Source: Owenweeksia sp. (lineage in GTDB: Bacteria > Bacteroidota > Bacteroidia > Flavobacteriales > Schleiferiaceae). Taken from it: a stretch of 41,659 nt of DNA. Positions 9,061 to 17,826 of the stretch are shown here, piece by piece. Location of the stretch: assembly GCA_028285465.1 (NCBI GenBank), contig JANQPD010000050.1, forward strand, positions 1 to 41,659, written 5' to 3'. Numbering within the stretch: position 1 is the stretch's first letter; the number at the start of each line of letters is the position of its first letter. The translations under genes were made by a program, and so were the position numbers. A model generated the notes under the pieces. That model saw only the letters and a list, made by a program, of their open reading frames with translations. It did not search any database and was not told where the DNA came from.

Positions 9061-9795
9061 CTACAAGTCCAACATTATCTGAAGAAAAGTAGTTCGCTTC
9101 CTTTTTGAGACGTCTAATACTTCTCCGTTTTTTAACAAAATGGCACTGCGTCCTTTCTTAAAGTATTCTTTCACCTTATCCAGGTTAACCAAATGAGATT
9201 TATGAATGCGAAAGAAGCCTTTGTTCTCTAGTAAGTACTCATATTCTTTGAGGGGCTTGGTAGAAGTGATTTTTTCTTCTTCGGTTACTATAAAGGTATA
9301 AGTCCCATCTGATTCACATCTTATGATCTTGTCAATATCCATATATCGGATCTTATCAACAGATGGGATTGCTATTTTATCCGGCCTGGAAGAGGACCTG
9401 AGGTTCTTGAACAAAGCTTCTATATTACTAAGCTCATTTTTATGCTTATCAAACCGCTCAACAGCCGCAATGAGCTCAGTAGAATTTACTGGCTTCAGGA
9501 TGTAATCTAAAGCACTCATTCTGATGGCCTGAATGGCATACTGATTATAAGCAGTAATAAAAATTGTTTTAAATGGCTTTTCTTCCAACCGTTCCAAAAG
9601 GTTAAAACCACTGCCTCCGGACAGCTCAATATCCAGGAAAACCAAATCGGGCTGTTTCTCAATAATTAATGTATGCCCTGTATCAACCGAGCCGGCTTCG
9701 CCCGCTACATAAACATGAGGGCAAAAGCTTTCAAGTATGCTTCTGATCACGCACCTTACTCTTTCTTCATCGTCAACGATTACAGCACTGATCAT
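9061..9795 (-). CDS. LytTR family DNA-binding response regulator
   Basis: 244 aa. REC domain at 1-120 with the acidic pair VDDEE, phospho-Asp in LVFLDIELSG (D55) and Lys in YILKPVNS. The C-terminal LytTR domain (about 140-244) shows IRYMDIDKIIRCESDGTYTFI, GFFRIHKSHLVNLDKV and VLDVSKRKR. LytTR regulators bind DNA as dimers through a beta-rich fold. It lies 5 bp downstream of a propeller histidine kinase gene and is certainly its cotranscribed partner. The stop is followed by a 183-bp spacer before accC, in which I see no convincing terminator. Confidence 0.95.
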   Translation of the reverse strand: MISAVIVDDEERVRCVIRSILESFCPHVYVAGEAGSVDTGHTLIIEKQPDLVFLDIELSGGSGFNLLERLEEKPFKTIFITAYNQYAIQAIRMSALDYILKPVNSTELIAAVERFDKHKNELSNIEALFKNLRSSSRPDKIAIPSVDKIRYMDIDKIIRCESDGTYTFIVTEEEKITSTKPLKEYEYLLENKGFFRIHKSHLVNLDKVKEYFKKGRSAILLKNGEVLDVSKRKRTTFLQIMLDL

Positions 9796-9800
9796 AGCGT

Positions 9801-12761
9801 TTAGTTAGGTATGCAAATTGTTACTTGAGTGCCCATAGGTAAACTCCTTTTATCTTCTAAATCTACTACAGTGACATGACACTCGGTATGCTCTGTTTTT
9901 TTGATCAACTCCAACCGCTCTCGGGTAATCGGTATCCCATACGATTGTCTTTTTTCTTGACTTTCCGCCTGGATCAGCATGGACTCTTTTCTTCCAATGC
10001 CATTATCTGTGATGATGCAGTAAAGGCTATCGGATTTGTCGATAAACTCTACCAGAATGGTACCTTTTCCTTGCTTATGCGCTATTCCATGTACAATAGC
10101 GTTTTCTACGAAAGGCTGGATCAACAGGGGAGGGACCTTACATTGATGTAAGTCGATAACAGGGTCGACCTCTATTTGAAAATCGAGCTTTTCACAGAGA
10201 CGTAATTTCTCAAGACTTAAGTAAAGTTTTAAGGTCTCAAGCTCAGTATAAAGCGATATTTTTGAATGCCTGGAGTTCTCTAATACACTACGGGTTAACC
10301 TGGCAAACTGGGAGAGGTAATCATTGGCTACGATGGGTTCATTTTGAAGAATGAATTGCTGAATAGACCCTAATATGTTGAAGGTAAAATGAGGGTTCAT
10401 CTGAGCCCGCAGGGCTTTGAGCTCCGCTTGAATGCTTCGCTTTTGAAAATCAGCCTTTTCCTTTATTCTATTTTCTCTTTTCTTGATTATGATGAGTACA
10501 ATAGATAATCCTCCTAACACTTCAATACCAACAAACCACCATCTGAGCCAGAATGGAGGGAGTATGGTAAAATGTATAGTAGCAGGATGGCTCCATACTT
10601 TATCCTCGTTAGCCGCTTTTATTTTAAAGGCATATGCTCCGGGAGATAAGGAAGCATAGCTTACTCCTGTGTTCTGAGTAAATTTCCAATGGTCATCCAG
10701 GCCTTCCAGCTGGTATTGATAGGTTAAATTACCTTCAGCTTTATACGCAATTCCTACATAATCAAAACGGATTTGATTTTGATTGTGTTTCAGAACAAAA
10801 TCATTGATGCAGCACGTATCGCGATCATTGATTTTAACACTTCTTACAATCATTCTAGGGGGTGTTGAATTGTTACAAATAGAGTTTTTCTTCAATTTGA
10901 AAAGCCCCTTTAAAGTCCCTATCCATACCGCATTTCTGCTTGCCTGTACTTTTGTGATGTGCTTAGAAAGCAAGCCGTGAGTTGTAGTAAAATGAGCTAT
11001 TTCAATTGCCTTCCCTTGCCGTAACCTGATCCTGTTCAACCCATCATTCGTTCCTGCCCAAATTATATCCTCTCCATCAACACAAATAGAATTCACCAAA
11101 TTATTGCTCAAGCCTTCTTTTATTCCAATGGAAATAGCGGTATCCCCGTTCCAAACAATAATACCATATCCCCTGCTCGCTAAAAGGATTGTGCCGTCAC
11201 CTAATTGATCAATATCATCAATTCTTGCATTTAGCAAAGGGTGTCGATCTGCCAATGAAACGAGTTCGTTGTTCCTCACTGTACAAAGCCCTTCCAGTGT
11301 AGATAAATAAAGAGTTCCTCCTACAGAGCTATGTGAAGCATCTACTACTGTTCTAGTTAATGAGGTTGTATCGTTGCCCCGAACTAAATACGAGGGATTG
11401 ATTATCCTTTCCAGCGCATTATGCTTAAAGCAATACATCCCGTTATTAGTGCCTATCCAAAATCCACCTGACGCATCTGGTTCAAGCAATTTAATGTTAA
11501 AATTCACTATACGATCAGGGTAACACACGTTTCTAGTGGTGTTGATATGCTCAACAATTTTTGAGCTCTCCTTTTTAAGGATTTTATCCGCCTTTGGTTT
11601 AGTTATCAATTTATTATCCTTCTCAATAAACACCAAAGGATTATAAGCACCTTTGTGAAGCGGGTTTTCAAACAGATCGACCTGCTTTACTCTTCCTCCC
11701 TTCGTCAACTCCCATACGCTGCCATCAGCGTAGCTTACAAACGCATTTCCCCGCTCCGGGAGCAAAATATCTTTTATCTCTTTGTCCGGGAGCTTATTCT
11801 TATGCAACGGCATTATGGCCGTACCTGGTGGTTTGTAAAAAACCCCCTCGCCTAAAGTCGTAAACCACTTTCCGCCTTCCCTATCTTCAGTGATATGCGA
11901 GACAGATTGCCCGGCCAGGATTTCTTCCAAGACCATTGTAGAATCGGCAAAACTGTATTGCCGTGCCCCCCCTTCTACAAAACCCACCCAAAAGGATCCT
12001 TTAGCATCTTCGTAAATGCTATTTATTGTAAAATTATTTGATGTTAACTTTCTTTCTAAAGCTTTGTGTTTAAGAAAAAATACGTTTGTACCATCTGAAA
12101 CATACAGGTTGTTTTTACCTATTGCAAGCCTTGGGCAAATCGGTTTTTTCAATTTTGCTTCAAGAGAATGTGCATTTCCTAAAAAAAGATATTCGTTTTT
12201 TGGAAGTGTATTTGGCTTAAAGATCTCTCCATACAGCAAGTAGTCGTTGGCTGTTTTGGAGATCGTAAGCAGTTTTCCGGATTGAATGATTTCTGCAGTT
12301 CCGGTAGAATCAATTTTGTAGTAGCCTTGGGAGGAAGTACCAACCTGGATATTGCCTTGGTTTATAGACATCGAGGTTTTGATATCCCTTTTGAGTTTTA
12401 ATTGTCTGATGCTTTCATTGAATGGAAAAGGGTGAATGGTATTGTTCTCGAAATAGCAGAGCAAAGAGGCATAACTTAACATCCATATCCTGCCTTTACT
12501 GTCTTCATAACACAGAAACACCGTATTATCTGCTAAACCGTCTACGGTGGTGAAGTTTTCAAATGCATAACCATTAAACCGGCTTACGCCCCGGTCTGTT
12601 GAAAACCATAAGTAACCCTTACTGTCTTCCATCACGTGATAGATCTCGTTGCTGGGTAAGCCATCGTGTATCGTGTAGTTTCTATACTCTGATTCTTGTG
12701 CTGATAGGAAGCACCTAATCAGCATCAAGATTCCTAAAAGTGTAGATTTAGAGTCAGGCAA
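9801..12761 (-). CDS. Two-component regulator propeller sensor histidine kinase (LytS-like)
   Basis: 986 aa. After an N-terminal hydrophobic export signal (about 8-20, ending SAQES) come repeated Reg_prop blades (GLPSNEIYHVMEDSKGYLWF, NGYAFENFTTVDGLADNTV), together expected to form two periplasmic beta-propellers. A Y_Y_Y domain lies at about 675-735 (YQLEGLDDHW), a membrane helix at about 738-760, and a HisKA-like His_kinase domain with QMNPHFTFN (H791) is followed by an HATPase (LLIQPFVENAIVHGI; DNGIGR). The usual NPHFLFN is NPHFTFN here. The start is TTG at 12761; the first ATG (12725) would cut the signal peptide. Family members sense extracellular ligands, often glycans, but no ligand can be read here. 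It is divergent from the secreted protein gene at 12990. Confidence 0.93.
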   Translation of the reverse strand: MPDSKSTLLGILMLIRCFLSAQESEYRNYTIHDGLPSNEIYHVMEDSKGYLWFSTDRGVSRFNGYAFENFTTVDGLADNTVFLCYEDSKGRIWMLSYASLLCYFENNTIHPFPFNESIRQLKLKRDIKTSMSINQGNIQVGTSSQGYYKIDSTGTAEIIQSGKLLTISKTANDYLLYGEIFKPNTLPKNEYLFLGNAHSLEAKLKKPICPRLAIGKNNLYVSDGTNVFFLKHKALERKLTSNNFTINSIYEDAKGSFWVGFVEGGARQYSFADSTMVLEEILAGQSVSHITEDREGGKWFTTLGEGVFYKPPGTAIMPLHKNKLPDKEIKDILLPERGNAFVSYADGSVWELTKGGRVKQVDLFENPLHKGAYNPLVFIEKDNKLITKPKADKILKKESSKIVEHINTTRNVCYPDRIVNFNIKLLEPDASGGFWIGTNNGMYCFKHNALERIINPSYLVRGNDTTSLTRTVVDASHSSVGGTLYLSTLEGLCTVRNNELVSLADRHPLLNARIDDIDQLGDGTILLASRGYGIIVWNGDTAISIGIKEGLSNNLVNSICVDGEDIIWAGTNDGLNRIRLRQGKAIEIAHFTTTHGLLSKHITKVQASRNAVWIGTLKGLFKLKKNSICNNSTPPRMIVRSVKINDRDTCCINDFVLKHNQNQIRFDYVGIAYKAEGNLTYQYQLEGLDDHWKFTQNTGVSYASLSPGAYAFKIKAANEDKVWSHPATIHFTILPPFWLRWWFVGIEVLGGLSIVLIIIKKRENRIKEKADFQKRSIQAELKALRAQMNPHFTFNILGSIQQFILQNEPIVANDYLSQFARLTRSVLENSRHSKISLYTELETLKLYLSLEKLRLCEKLDFQIEVDPVIDLHQCKVPPLLIQPFVENAIVHGIAHKQGKGTILVEFIDKSDSLYCIITDNGIGRKESMLIQAESQEKRQSYGIPITRERLELIKKTEHTECHVTVVDLEDKRSLPMGTQVTICIPN

Positions 12762-12932
12762 AATAGCGTTTTTTGTAAGAAATAAAGGTAGCTATTAAAG
12801 CCATTTCCAATAGTAGATGGTTTTACCAGGACCTCGATTTCTTTTCATCTCTTTTTTTGTGCCGCTAATTCGTGCTTTTGGCCCGGCTATAAAACGCTTA
12901 ATCAATTCTTTTTCCAGCCCCTATATCTCGCC

Positions 12933-12940
12933 TACTTTCG
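12933..12940 (+). promoter_or_regulatory. Possible Bacteroidota-type -7 box
   Basis: TACTTTCG, close to the TAnnTTTG -7 consensus, lies about 50 bp before the ATG at 12990, with T-rich sequence about 20 bp further upstream where the -33 element is expected. It would drive the two secreted-protein genes 12990 and 14060. The match is imperfect and untested. Confidence 0.3.
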
Positions 12941-12989
12941 GGAGGGTAATGACTATATCTCTTTATCTCAAAATCTAAAATTACACGTC

Positions 12990-14048
12990 ATGAAAAAAGC
13001 AATCTTTATCGTATGCCTTTCCTTTACAGCAGGAACGGCCTTTTCCCAGTTCTACCCATCCAATACGGGTGACAACCTTACCACCATTGGCGCTGATCAT
13101 TCTTTCAGAAATGTGGGCATTGGTGTGGACGACCCCGGTATTTTGAGGCAGTTGCATATTTACAGGAACATTGATATGCTTACTCTGGGGTTTCCGTTCA
13201 CAATAGAAGGTGAAACGGTTGGTATGAGACTTCAAAGCGAGTACAGCAACCTTGATATTGGCGGTGAAAACCCTATAGTGGGAGACGTAAGCTCCATATG
13301 GGACAATATGATAGACTACAGAGGGTTTCACCTGTTTGACCGAAATGAAGGAATACGGAGGTTTTCCATTCTCAATGAGAGCGGTTTTACCGGCATCAAC
13401 ACCTGGCAACCACAAGGCCGGCTTGATGTAAACAGCGGGGAAGAAGGCTATACCGATGCTCTTTATGTAAGGGCTCATGCTTCCTCCCCACACCAGGGAG
13501 GTATCATGCATCACCAACAAGCAGAATACGCCTGGCAGGAAGTGGCCCAGGCAACGGATAATGATAATAACTCCAGCCTCCGGTTTCACTTCACATACAG
13601 AGAAACCCCGGGGGAACTTGTGAAGCAAAATGTGTTATTGCTGCACTCTACCGGGAGAGTCGGCATTATGAACAATAGCCCGCAGTATGAACTGGATGTT
13701 GCCGGTACCATACGTGCCTGCGAAGTACTGGTGAATTTAAACGGAGGCTGGTGCGACTATGTGTTTGATGAAAAGTACAAACTAACTCCTATAGAAGAGG
13801 TAGAAAAGTTTATCAAAGAAAACCGCCACCTCCCTGATGTTCCTGCTGAGCGCGAGGTAATGGAAAAAGGCATTAATGTGGGAGAAATGGACGCCATCCT
13901 CCTAAAAAAGATTGAAGAGCTCACTTTATATGTTATTGATCAGAATAAGAAAATTAAGAGTCTAACACAGCAGATAAAAGAATCACAAGAGGAAAACATA
14001 TCTGTAAAAAGACAATTGGAGGCAATCTCTCAAATAGGAATCAAATAA
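12990..14048 (+). CDS. Secreted protein with S74/tail-fibre-like C-terminal coiled coil
   Basis: 352 aa with a signal peptide (MKKAIFIVCLSFTAGTAFSQ). The middle has repeated short beta motifs of the VGIGVDDPG and RVGIMNNSPQYELDVAG type, as in beta-helical tail-fibre stalks. The C-terminus (about 245-345) has FDEKYKLTPIEEVEKFI, the HLPDVP motif and LLKKIEELTLYVIDQNKKI, then a long coiled coil. This arrangement is very common in Bacteroidota secreted proteins and resembles the intramolecular-chaperone region of endosialidase-type (peptidase S74) fibres; I did not confirm an autoproteolytic Ser-Lys dyad. No T9SS tail is visible. It is 11 bp ahead of the T9SS cargo gene at 14060 and divergent from the propeller kinase, so it is a plausible target of that system. 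Confidence 0.75.
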   Translation: MKKAIFIVCLSFTAGTAFSQFYPSNTGDNLTTIGADHSFRNVGIGVDDPGILRQLHIYRNIDMLTLGFPFTIEGETVGMRLQSEYSNLDIGGENPIVGDVSSIWDNMIDYRGFHLFDRNEGIRRFSILNESGFTGINTWQPQGRLDVNSGEEGYTDALYVRAHASSPHQGGIMHHQQAEYAWQEVAQATDNDNNSSLRFHFTYRETPGELVKQNVLLLHSTGRVGIMNNSPQYELDVAGTIRACEVLVNLNGGWCDYVFDEKYKLTPIEEVEKFIKENRHLPDVPAEREVMEKGINVGEMDAILLKKIEELTLYVIDQNKKIKSLTQQIKESQEENISVKRQLEAISQIGIK

Positions 14049-14059
14049 ACAGAAAACTC

Positions 14060-15394
14060 ATGTATTCTAAACTGATTATAAAATTAAAATCTGTATGGGT
14101 CTTGTTGCTGTTTTTGACGGCAAACAAGACCCATGCACAAACCAACCTAGTGCCTAACGGCGGGTTTGAAGCTTTAACCTCTTGTCAGCTTAATGTCCAA
14201 GTCGCTTATGACAATTCTCCAAACTGGGAAAAGCCAGTTGGAAGTACCGCCACTCCAGATGTATTCCAAAAAGAATGTGCTAACATCACTTGTGATTTTA
14301 ACGACACAAAGTGTGTTGGTGAAGACCAGGCGAGCGAAACTAGAGCTCCTGGTTTTGATCCTTCAGAAGGTTGGAAATTTGGTGGTATAATACTTTACTC
14401 TTCACGGGAATTATACCGTGAGTATATGAGTGTAAAATTAGCTGCTCCACTAAAAAAAGGCAAGTGTTATCGTTTTTCATTTAAAATAAGAAATGCACGA
14501 TCGATGGTGCCTTATAACTACATTTCACCTACTAATAGACCTTACAACATTTATCGCCAATACTACTCAAATAATATGGGGGCATACTTTTCAAAAAACA
14601 AGCCCGCTCAGCAAAATGGCAATGATCTGATTAATGCCAATCCTCAGGTAAATATCTCCACCCTTATTACAGCCAATGCGGTTTGGGAAGAGTATGTATT
14701 CTATTTATGTGCAGATGGCGGGGAGGAGTGGTTAACTATGGGTAATTTCTTTTCAGATATTAATACACTTATTTCTGGCTATAACAGCAAGGATTGCGGT
14801 TGGGGACCAAATGCTTACTACTGTTTGGATGAGATAACCTTGTATGAATTAAGTGATTATCACAAGCTTATTGAAAACACTACTTACTCTAGTGGGACAA
14901 CGAAAGTGATTCAGTACAGTCAAACCATTACCGCCGGATTTAGTGTAGATCCATTTCAAACCAATGGCAATGTAGAGGTCCAGAGCGGTGCTGATATTAC
15001 TTACAAAGCTATGGAAGGAATAAATCTAAAACCAGGTTTTAGTGCAAGAAGTAAGTTCCATGCATACATAGACCCAAGCACTCCTTGCGGTGCAGATTGT
15101 GACATTCTAGGAAAAAAAGCGCTAAATCTTGATGTTGTTGGTAATGAGACAATAGAAAATGAATCGGTTATTCAGGTATACCCAAACCCCTCAGATGGTA
15201 TGTTTGAGTTTAAGGGTATGAGAAATAGCCTCATTATCATTACCAATATCTCTGGAAAGCTTATAGAAAAGATCAAAGTGAATGAAGATAATGACTTATT
15301 GAAAATAGATCTTACGGATTATCCTAATGGAATTTATCTTTTGACAGCAGAAAATGGAGATGGTATTTTCCAGGTCAAATTGATAAAACAATAA
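14060..15394 (+). CDS. T9SS type A sorting domain protein with 3-coathanger stack
   Basis: 444 aa. A signal peptide ends near THAQ (about 27). The N-terminal domain begins NLVPNGGFEALTSC and has several Cys pairs and a jelly-roll-like pattern, as seen at the front of many Bacteroidota surface proteins. Residues about 280-337 (QTITAGFSVDP...GINLKPGFSARSKFHAYI) look like a 3-coathanger stack domain. The last 75 residues, from IQVYPNPSDGMFEF to FQVKLIKQ, are a T9SS type A sorting tail, so the protein should cross the outer membrane by the type IX system and be anchored or released. Base composition is visibly AT-richer than in the housekeeping genes of this window. The exact role is unknown. Confidence 0.85.
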   Translation: MYSKLIIKLKSVWVLLLFLTANKTHAQTNLVPNGGFEALTSCQLNVQVAYDNSPNWEKPVGSTATPDVFQKECANITCDFNDTKCVGEDQASETRAPGFDPSEGWKFGGIILYSSRELYREYMSVKLAAPLKKGKCYRFSFKIRNARSMVPYNYISPTNRPYNIYRQYYSNNMGAYFSKNKPAQQNGNDLINANPQVNISTLITANAVWEEYVFYLCADGGEEWLTMGNFFSDINTLISGYNSKDCGWGPNAYYCLDEITLYELSDYHKLIENTTYSSGTTKVIQYSQTITAGFSVDPFQTNGNVEVQSGADITYKAMEGINLKPGFSARSKFHAYIDPSTPCGADCDILGKKALNLDVVGNETIENESVIQVYPNPSDGMFEFKGMRNSLIIITNISGKLIEKIKVNEDNDLLKIDLTDYPNGIYLLTAENGDGIFQVKLIKQ

Positions 15395-15527
15395 GTTAGC
15401 GTGGCATTTTATTGAAGGCACAACTTAAGAATTAACCAAGGAATTACTCATATTTTGTTTGAGTGGCCTAGAAATGCCGTTCGTCAATAAGATCATAAAA
15501 AGATAATCCCTGCTACCATCTCTATAG

Positions 15528-15567
15528 CTTCCTTTTCCCACTTTAAAGTAGGAAAAGGAAGTTTTTT
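15528..15567 (+). terminator. Rho-independent terminator after the 12990-15394 gene pair
   Basis: An 11-bp perfect stem, CTTCCTTTTCC paired with GGAAAAGGAAG (15528-15538 and 15551-15561), is followed by six T. The loop contains a palindrome (ACTTTAAAGT) that can extend the stem past one mismatch. It lies 133 bp after the stop, so the transcript would have a long 3' tail. Confidence 0.75.
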
Positions 15568-15578
15568 AAAGCCTTGTG

Positions 15579-15600
15579 TAAAGGGAGCGGATTCCCTTTA
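15579..15600. repeat. Inverted repeat (8-bp arms)
   Basis: TAAAGGGA at 15579-15586 pairs with TCCCTTTA at 15593-15600 around a 6-nt loop. It lies just downstream of the terminator and lacks a T tract. It may be a second transcript-end structure or part of a mobile-repeat remnant. Confidence 0.5.
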
Positions 15601-15668
15601 GCCACTAAAAAATGTGCTATAAAGAGTTTAGCACTCACCGAAACAACGCCTTCTCATTGAAACATGCC

Positions 15669-15775
15669 AATTGGTTAGCTTAGCATAAAGTACATGTAAA
15701 ATGATCGAATCTATCTGTGAGGAAGAAAACTACAACACCATACAGGCGGGATGCTGTGCCGCTAAACCTTACTAA
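15669..15775 (+). pseudogene. Remnant of a second copy of the ECF sigma factor gene (5' end only)
   Basis: Bases 15669-15756 align with 18602-18695, covering the leader and first 19 codons of the intact sigma gene. Shared features include GGTTAGCTTAGC, the leader just before ATG, and the codons for ESICEEENYNT. Differences before the break include T2 to I and synonymous changes at codons 3 and 4. Two bases are then lost at the codons for Val14-Tyr15, shifting the frame, and the reading frame stops at 15773-15775 after 24 codons. Beyond 15756 similarity to the sigma gene is lost or too weak to claim. The preponderance of synonymous changes suggests the copy was functional for some time before decaying. 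Confidence 0.8.
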
Positions 15776-15874
15776 ACACATACACAGGAAAAAGGAACGC
15801 CTCAATACATACTGCATCTCAACATAGCTACTTCTGGTAACAGAAGCAGACTGGAAATGGAAAATAAAGTTAGA

Positions 15875-16537
15875 CTAAAAGGCCTTGCGCAAAAGCATAT
15901 TTAGTGGTTTTGCGGCTAAGTAATATTCCATAAGACGGTCCGGTAACTCTTCATTCAACACTAGTGAGGCATCCAGTTCAGCGGTATAGTAAAACTGCTT
16001 ATTGGCTATTAAGGGTTCTTTTTCTGCTACTTTCTGTATGTTCTTAGACAGGCGCTTGTGTTGTTCTCCCTGTATTTTGCCAAATTTTTCCGTAAATGCC
16101 TTATCGGTATAAACGTTTTGAAAGGTTTTAAGATCGGAAGCAATGTGCGCTCTCAATTGATCCAATACCGGTGTTGTTGTCCTATAAGCACCGCCAAAAA
16201 TGCGGATAGCCCTATGCGACAATTCAAAGTAAAAGCCGGGGTAAGCTTTATCCTTACGCCCATACTTAGAAATATTGGCGCTTACATTGGTTTTATAAGG
16301 TGTTTTGTCTTTTGAGAACCGAATGTCTTTGTTGATCCTGAAAATGGCGTCTTTGCCTGTGATCTCCGCTTCAGGCTCATGTTTCTGTATCCGGGTGATC
16401 ATTTCATCCACAAATTCGGCAAAAGGCGCTTTTACTTCTTTCTCATACGTTTTACGGTTTTGATCAAACCATTCTTTACGGTTGTTTTTTTCCAGTTGCT
16501 TAAAAAAAGCTATAAACTCCTGATTGAAATAGGGCAT
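15875..16537 (-). CDS. DUF2461 domain-containing protein
   Basis: 220 aa from the ATG at 16537, where the conserved start MPYFNQEFIAFFKQL begins; the in-frame ATG at 16567 would add ten residues and overlap the sigma gene. The sequence matches DUF2461 as I know it: KNNRKEWFDQNRKTYE, FRINKDIRFSKDKTPYKTNVSA, PGFYFELS and IFGGAYR. Biochemical function is unknown; related proteins occur in many bacteria and in fungi. It is the last gene of a minus-strand operon after the DGPF protein and the ECF42 sigma factor, with 14 bp between the sigma stop and this start. Its association with those genes may be local to this lineage. Confidence 0.9.
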   Translation of the reverse strand: MPYFNQEFIAFFKQLEKNNRKEWFDQNRKTYEKEVKAPFAEFVDEMITRIQKHEPEAEITGKDAIFRINKDIRFSKDKTPYKTNVSANISKYGRKDKAYPGFYFELSHRAIRIFGGAYRTTTPVLDQLRAHIASDLKTFQNVYTDKAFTEKFGKIQGEQHKRLSKNIQKVAEKEPLIANKQFYYTAELDASLVLNEELPDRLMEYYLAAKPLNMLLRKAF

Positions 16538-16551
16538 ACTTGTCTTTTGGT

Positions 16552-17823
16552 TCAGGAGTGTACACACTCCTGTATTTTTTTAGTTAAAAATTTTTGTTCT
16601 AAGGGGGAAACCGAACACTGGAGCGCTTTCCCAAAAGCTTCCTTGGCTTCTTTATTTTTTTGGACGCGTTTGAGCAGGTCTCCTTCTGTGGCGTATAGTA
16701 AATAATGCTGTTGCAATGCCGGGTGCTGCTTTAACTGTTCGAGCTTATGGAATGCGGCATCCGGGCCCTCCAGGTAGCTTTGAGCCACCAGCAGGTTCAG
16801 CGCCGTTATAGGTGAAGGAATAAGCTTTTCCAATTGCCGGTACAGGAAAACAATCGTTTTCCAGTCCGTATCCTCGAAAGTAGGGGCTGCACAATGTACC
16901 GAGGCTATAATAGCTTCTATGTGGTATCGGCTCAAACGGTTTTGGGCAGTAGCGGCATTGAGGTAATAGAACCCTTCTTCAATAAAAAAGCGGTTCCATA
17001 AGCTCCTGTCCTGTTCCGCCAAAGTAATAAGGTCGCCTTTGCCCGATATCCTGGAAGGAAAGCGGGCCAGGTTAAAAAACATCATGGCCAGTAAAGCCCG
17101 GGTCTCACCCTGCAAGGCTACTTCTTTTTTTAACAGCAGCTTTGCCAGGCGTATAGCTTCGTAACACAAATCGTGATCAATGATTTCTTTAGCCCGGGTA
17201 GTTTTATAGCCTTCATTAAAAATAAGATACAATATGGTGTGTACCACCCCCAAGCGTTTCTCGTAGCCTTTTAACAAGGGGCTTTGCAACATGTTTTTCA
17301 TGTCTTTGAGCTGATTTTTGCTGCGCTGCAAAGCTTTCTTTACAGCCTCGCGCTTAAGCAACATACCTTGCGCAATCTCTACCACGCCAAAACCACACAA
17401 CACATTAAGCGTGAGCATAACCTGGTTTTTAGCAGACAATTGCGGATTACAACACAAGAGCAAAAGCCTCAATTGGCTGTCTTCTCCCCCTTGCTCAAAA
17501 CGGTTGTTTATTTCAAACTCCATTTTTGAATCCAGCTTTGTTGCAAAAACAGAGGGTTGGTAAAGCGACACCTGACTTTCACGCTTAAAAGCATTTATGG
17601 CTTTGTTTTTAGCAACCTTCATTAACCAGGCACCAGGGTTGTCCGGGATGCCTTTGAAGCGCCACCGTGTAAGTGCTTCTATGAAGGTGTCGTGTACGAT
17701 ATCCTGGATACGATCTAAATGCTGTAAACCGAATACCCGGCACAACACGGCTAGCATCTTTCCTGAATTTTCCCGGAAAAGATGATCCGTAACCCGATTG
17801 ATATCTTTCAAGTTGTGGCTCAA
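16552..17823 (-). CDS. ECF sigma factor with long C-terminal extension (ECF42 / DUF6596 type)
   Basis: 423 aa, far longer than an ordinary ECF sigma (about 170-200 aa). Region 2 is at about 10-80 (IQDIVHDTFIEALTRW; GAWLMKVAKNKAINAFKRE) and region 4 at about 125-180 (LCGFGVVEIAQGMLLKREAVKKALQRSKNQL). The remaining 240 residues form an alpha-helical, TPR-like extension (FNEGYKTT; LLAMMFFNLARF; YLNAATAQNRLSRYHIEAIIASVHC). This is the ECF42 architecture; in that group the extension, rather than an anti-sigma factor, is thought to control activity, and the gene is typically beside DGPF (YCII) genes. That holds here: the DGPF gene ends 3 bp upstream. Confidence 0.93.
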   Translation of the reverse strand: MSHNLKDINRVTDHLFRENSGKMLAVLCRVFGLQHLDRIQDIVHDTFIEALTRWRFKGIPDNPGAWLMKVAKNKAINAFKRESQVSLYQPSVFATKLDSKMEFEINNRFEQGGEDSQLRLLLLCCNPQLSAKNQVMLTLNVLCGFGVVEIAQGMLLKREAVKKALQRSKNQLKDMKNMLQSPLLKGYEKRLGVVHTILYLIFNEGYKTTRAKEIIDHDLCYEAIRLAKLLLKKEVALQGETRALLAMMFFNLARFPSRISGKGDLITLAEQDRSLWNRFFIEEGFYYLNAATAQNRLSRYHIEAIIASVHCAAPTFEDTDWKTIVFLYRQLEKLIPSPITALNLLVAQSYLEGPDAAFHKLEQLKQHPALQQHYLLYATEGDLLKRVQKNKEAKEAFGKALQCSVSPLEQKFLTKKIQECVHS

Positions 17824-17826
17824 GCT

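Larger units (their letters stand above)
15395..15874 (+). other. 480-bp spacer with two hairpins and a sigma-gene remnant
   Basis: There is no intact gene. It holds a strong terminator hairpin (15528-15567), a second stem-loop (15579-15600) and a degraded copy of the 5' end of an ECF sigma gene with its leader (15669-15756). From 15776 to 15874 I see nothing that can be named. Confidence 0.8.

Noticed and set aside
9061..12761. One-component (hybrid two-component system) interpretation of the propeller kinase
   Set aside because: The kinase lacks a fused receiver and AraC domain; the regulator is a separate LytTR gene.
12981..13628. 215-aa minus-strand frame opposite the 12990 gene
   Set aside because: It is antisense to a gene with a signal peptide and family motifs, and shows no motif of its own.
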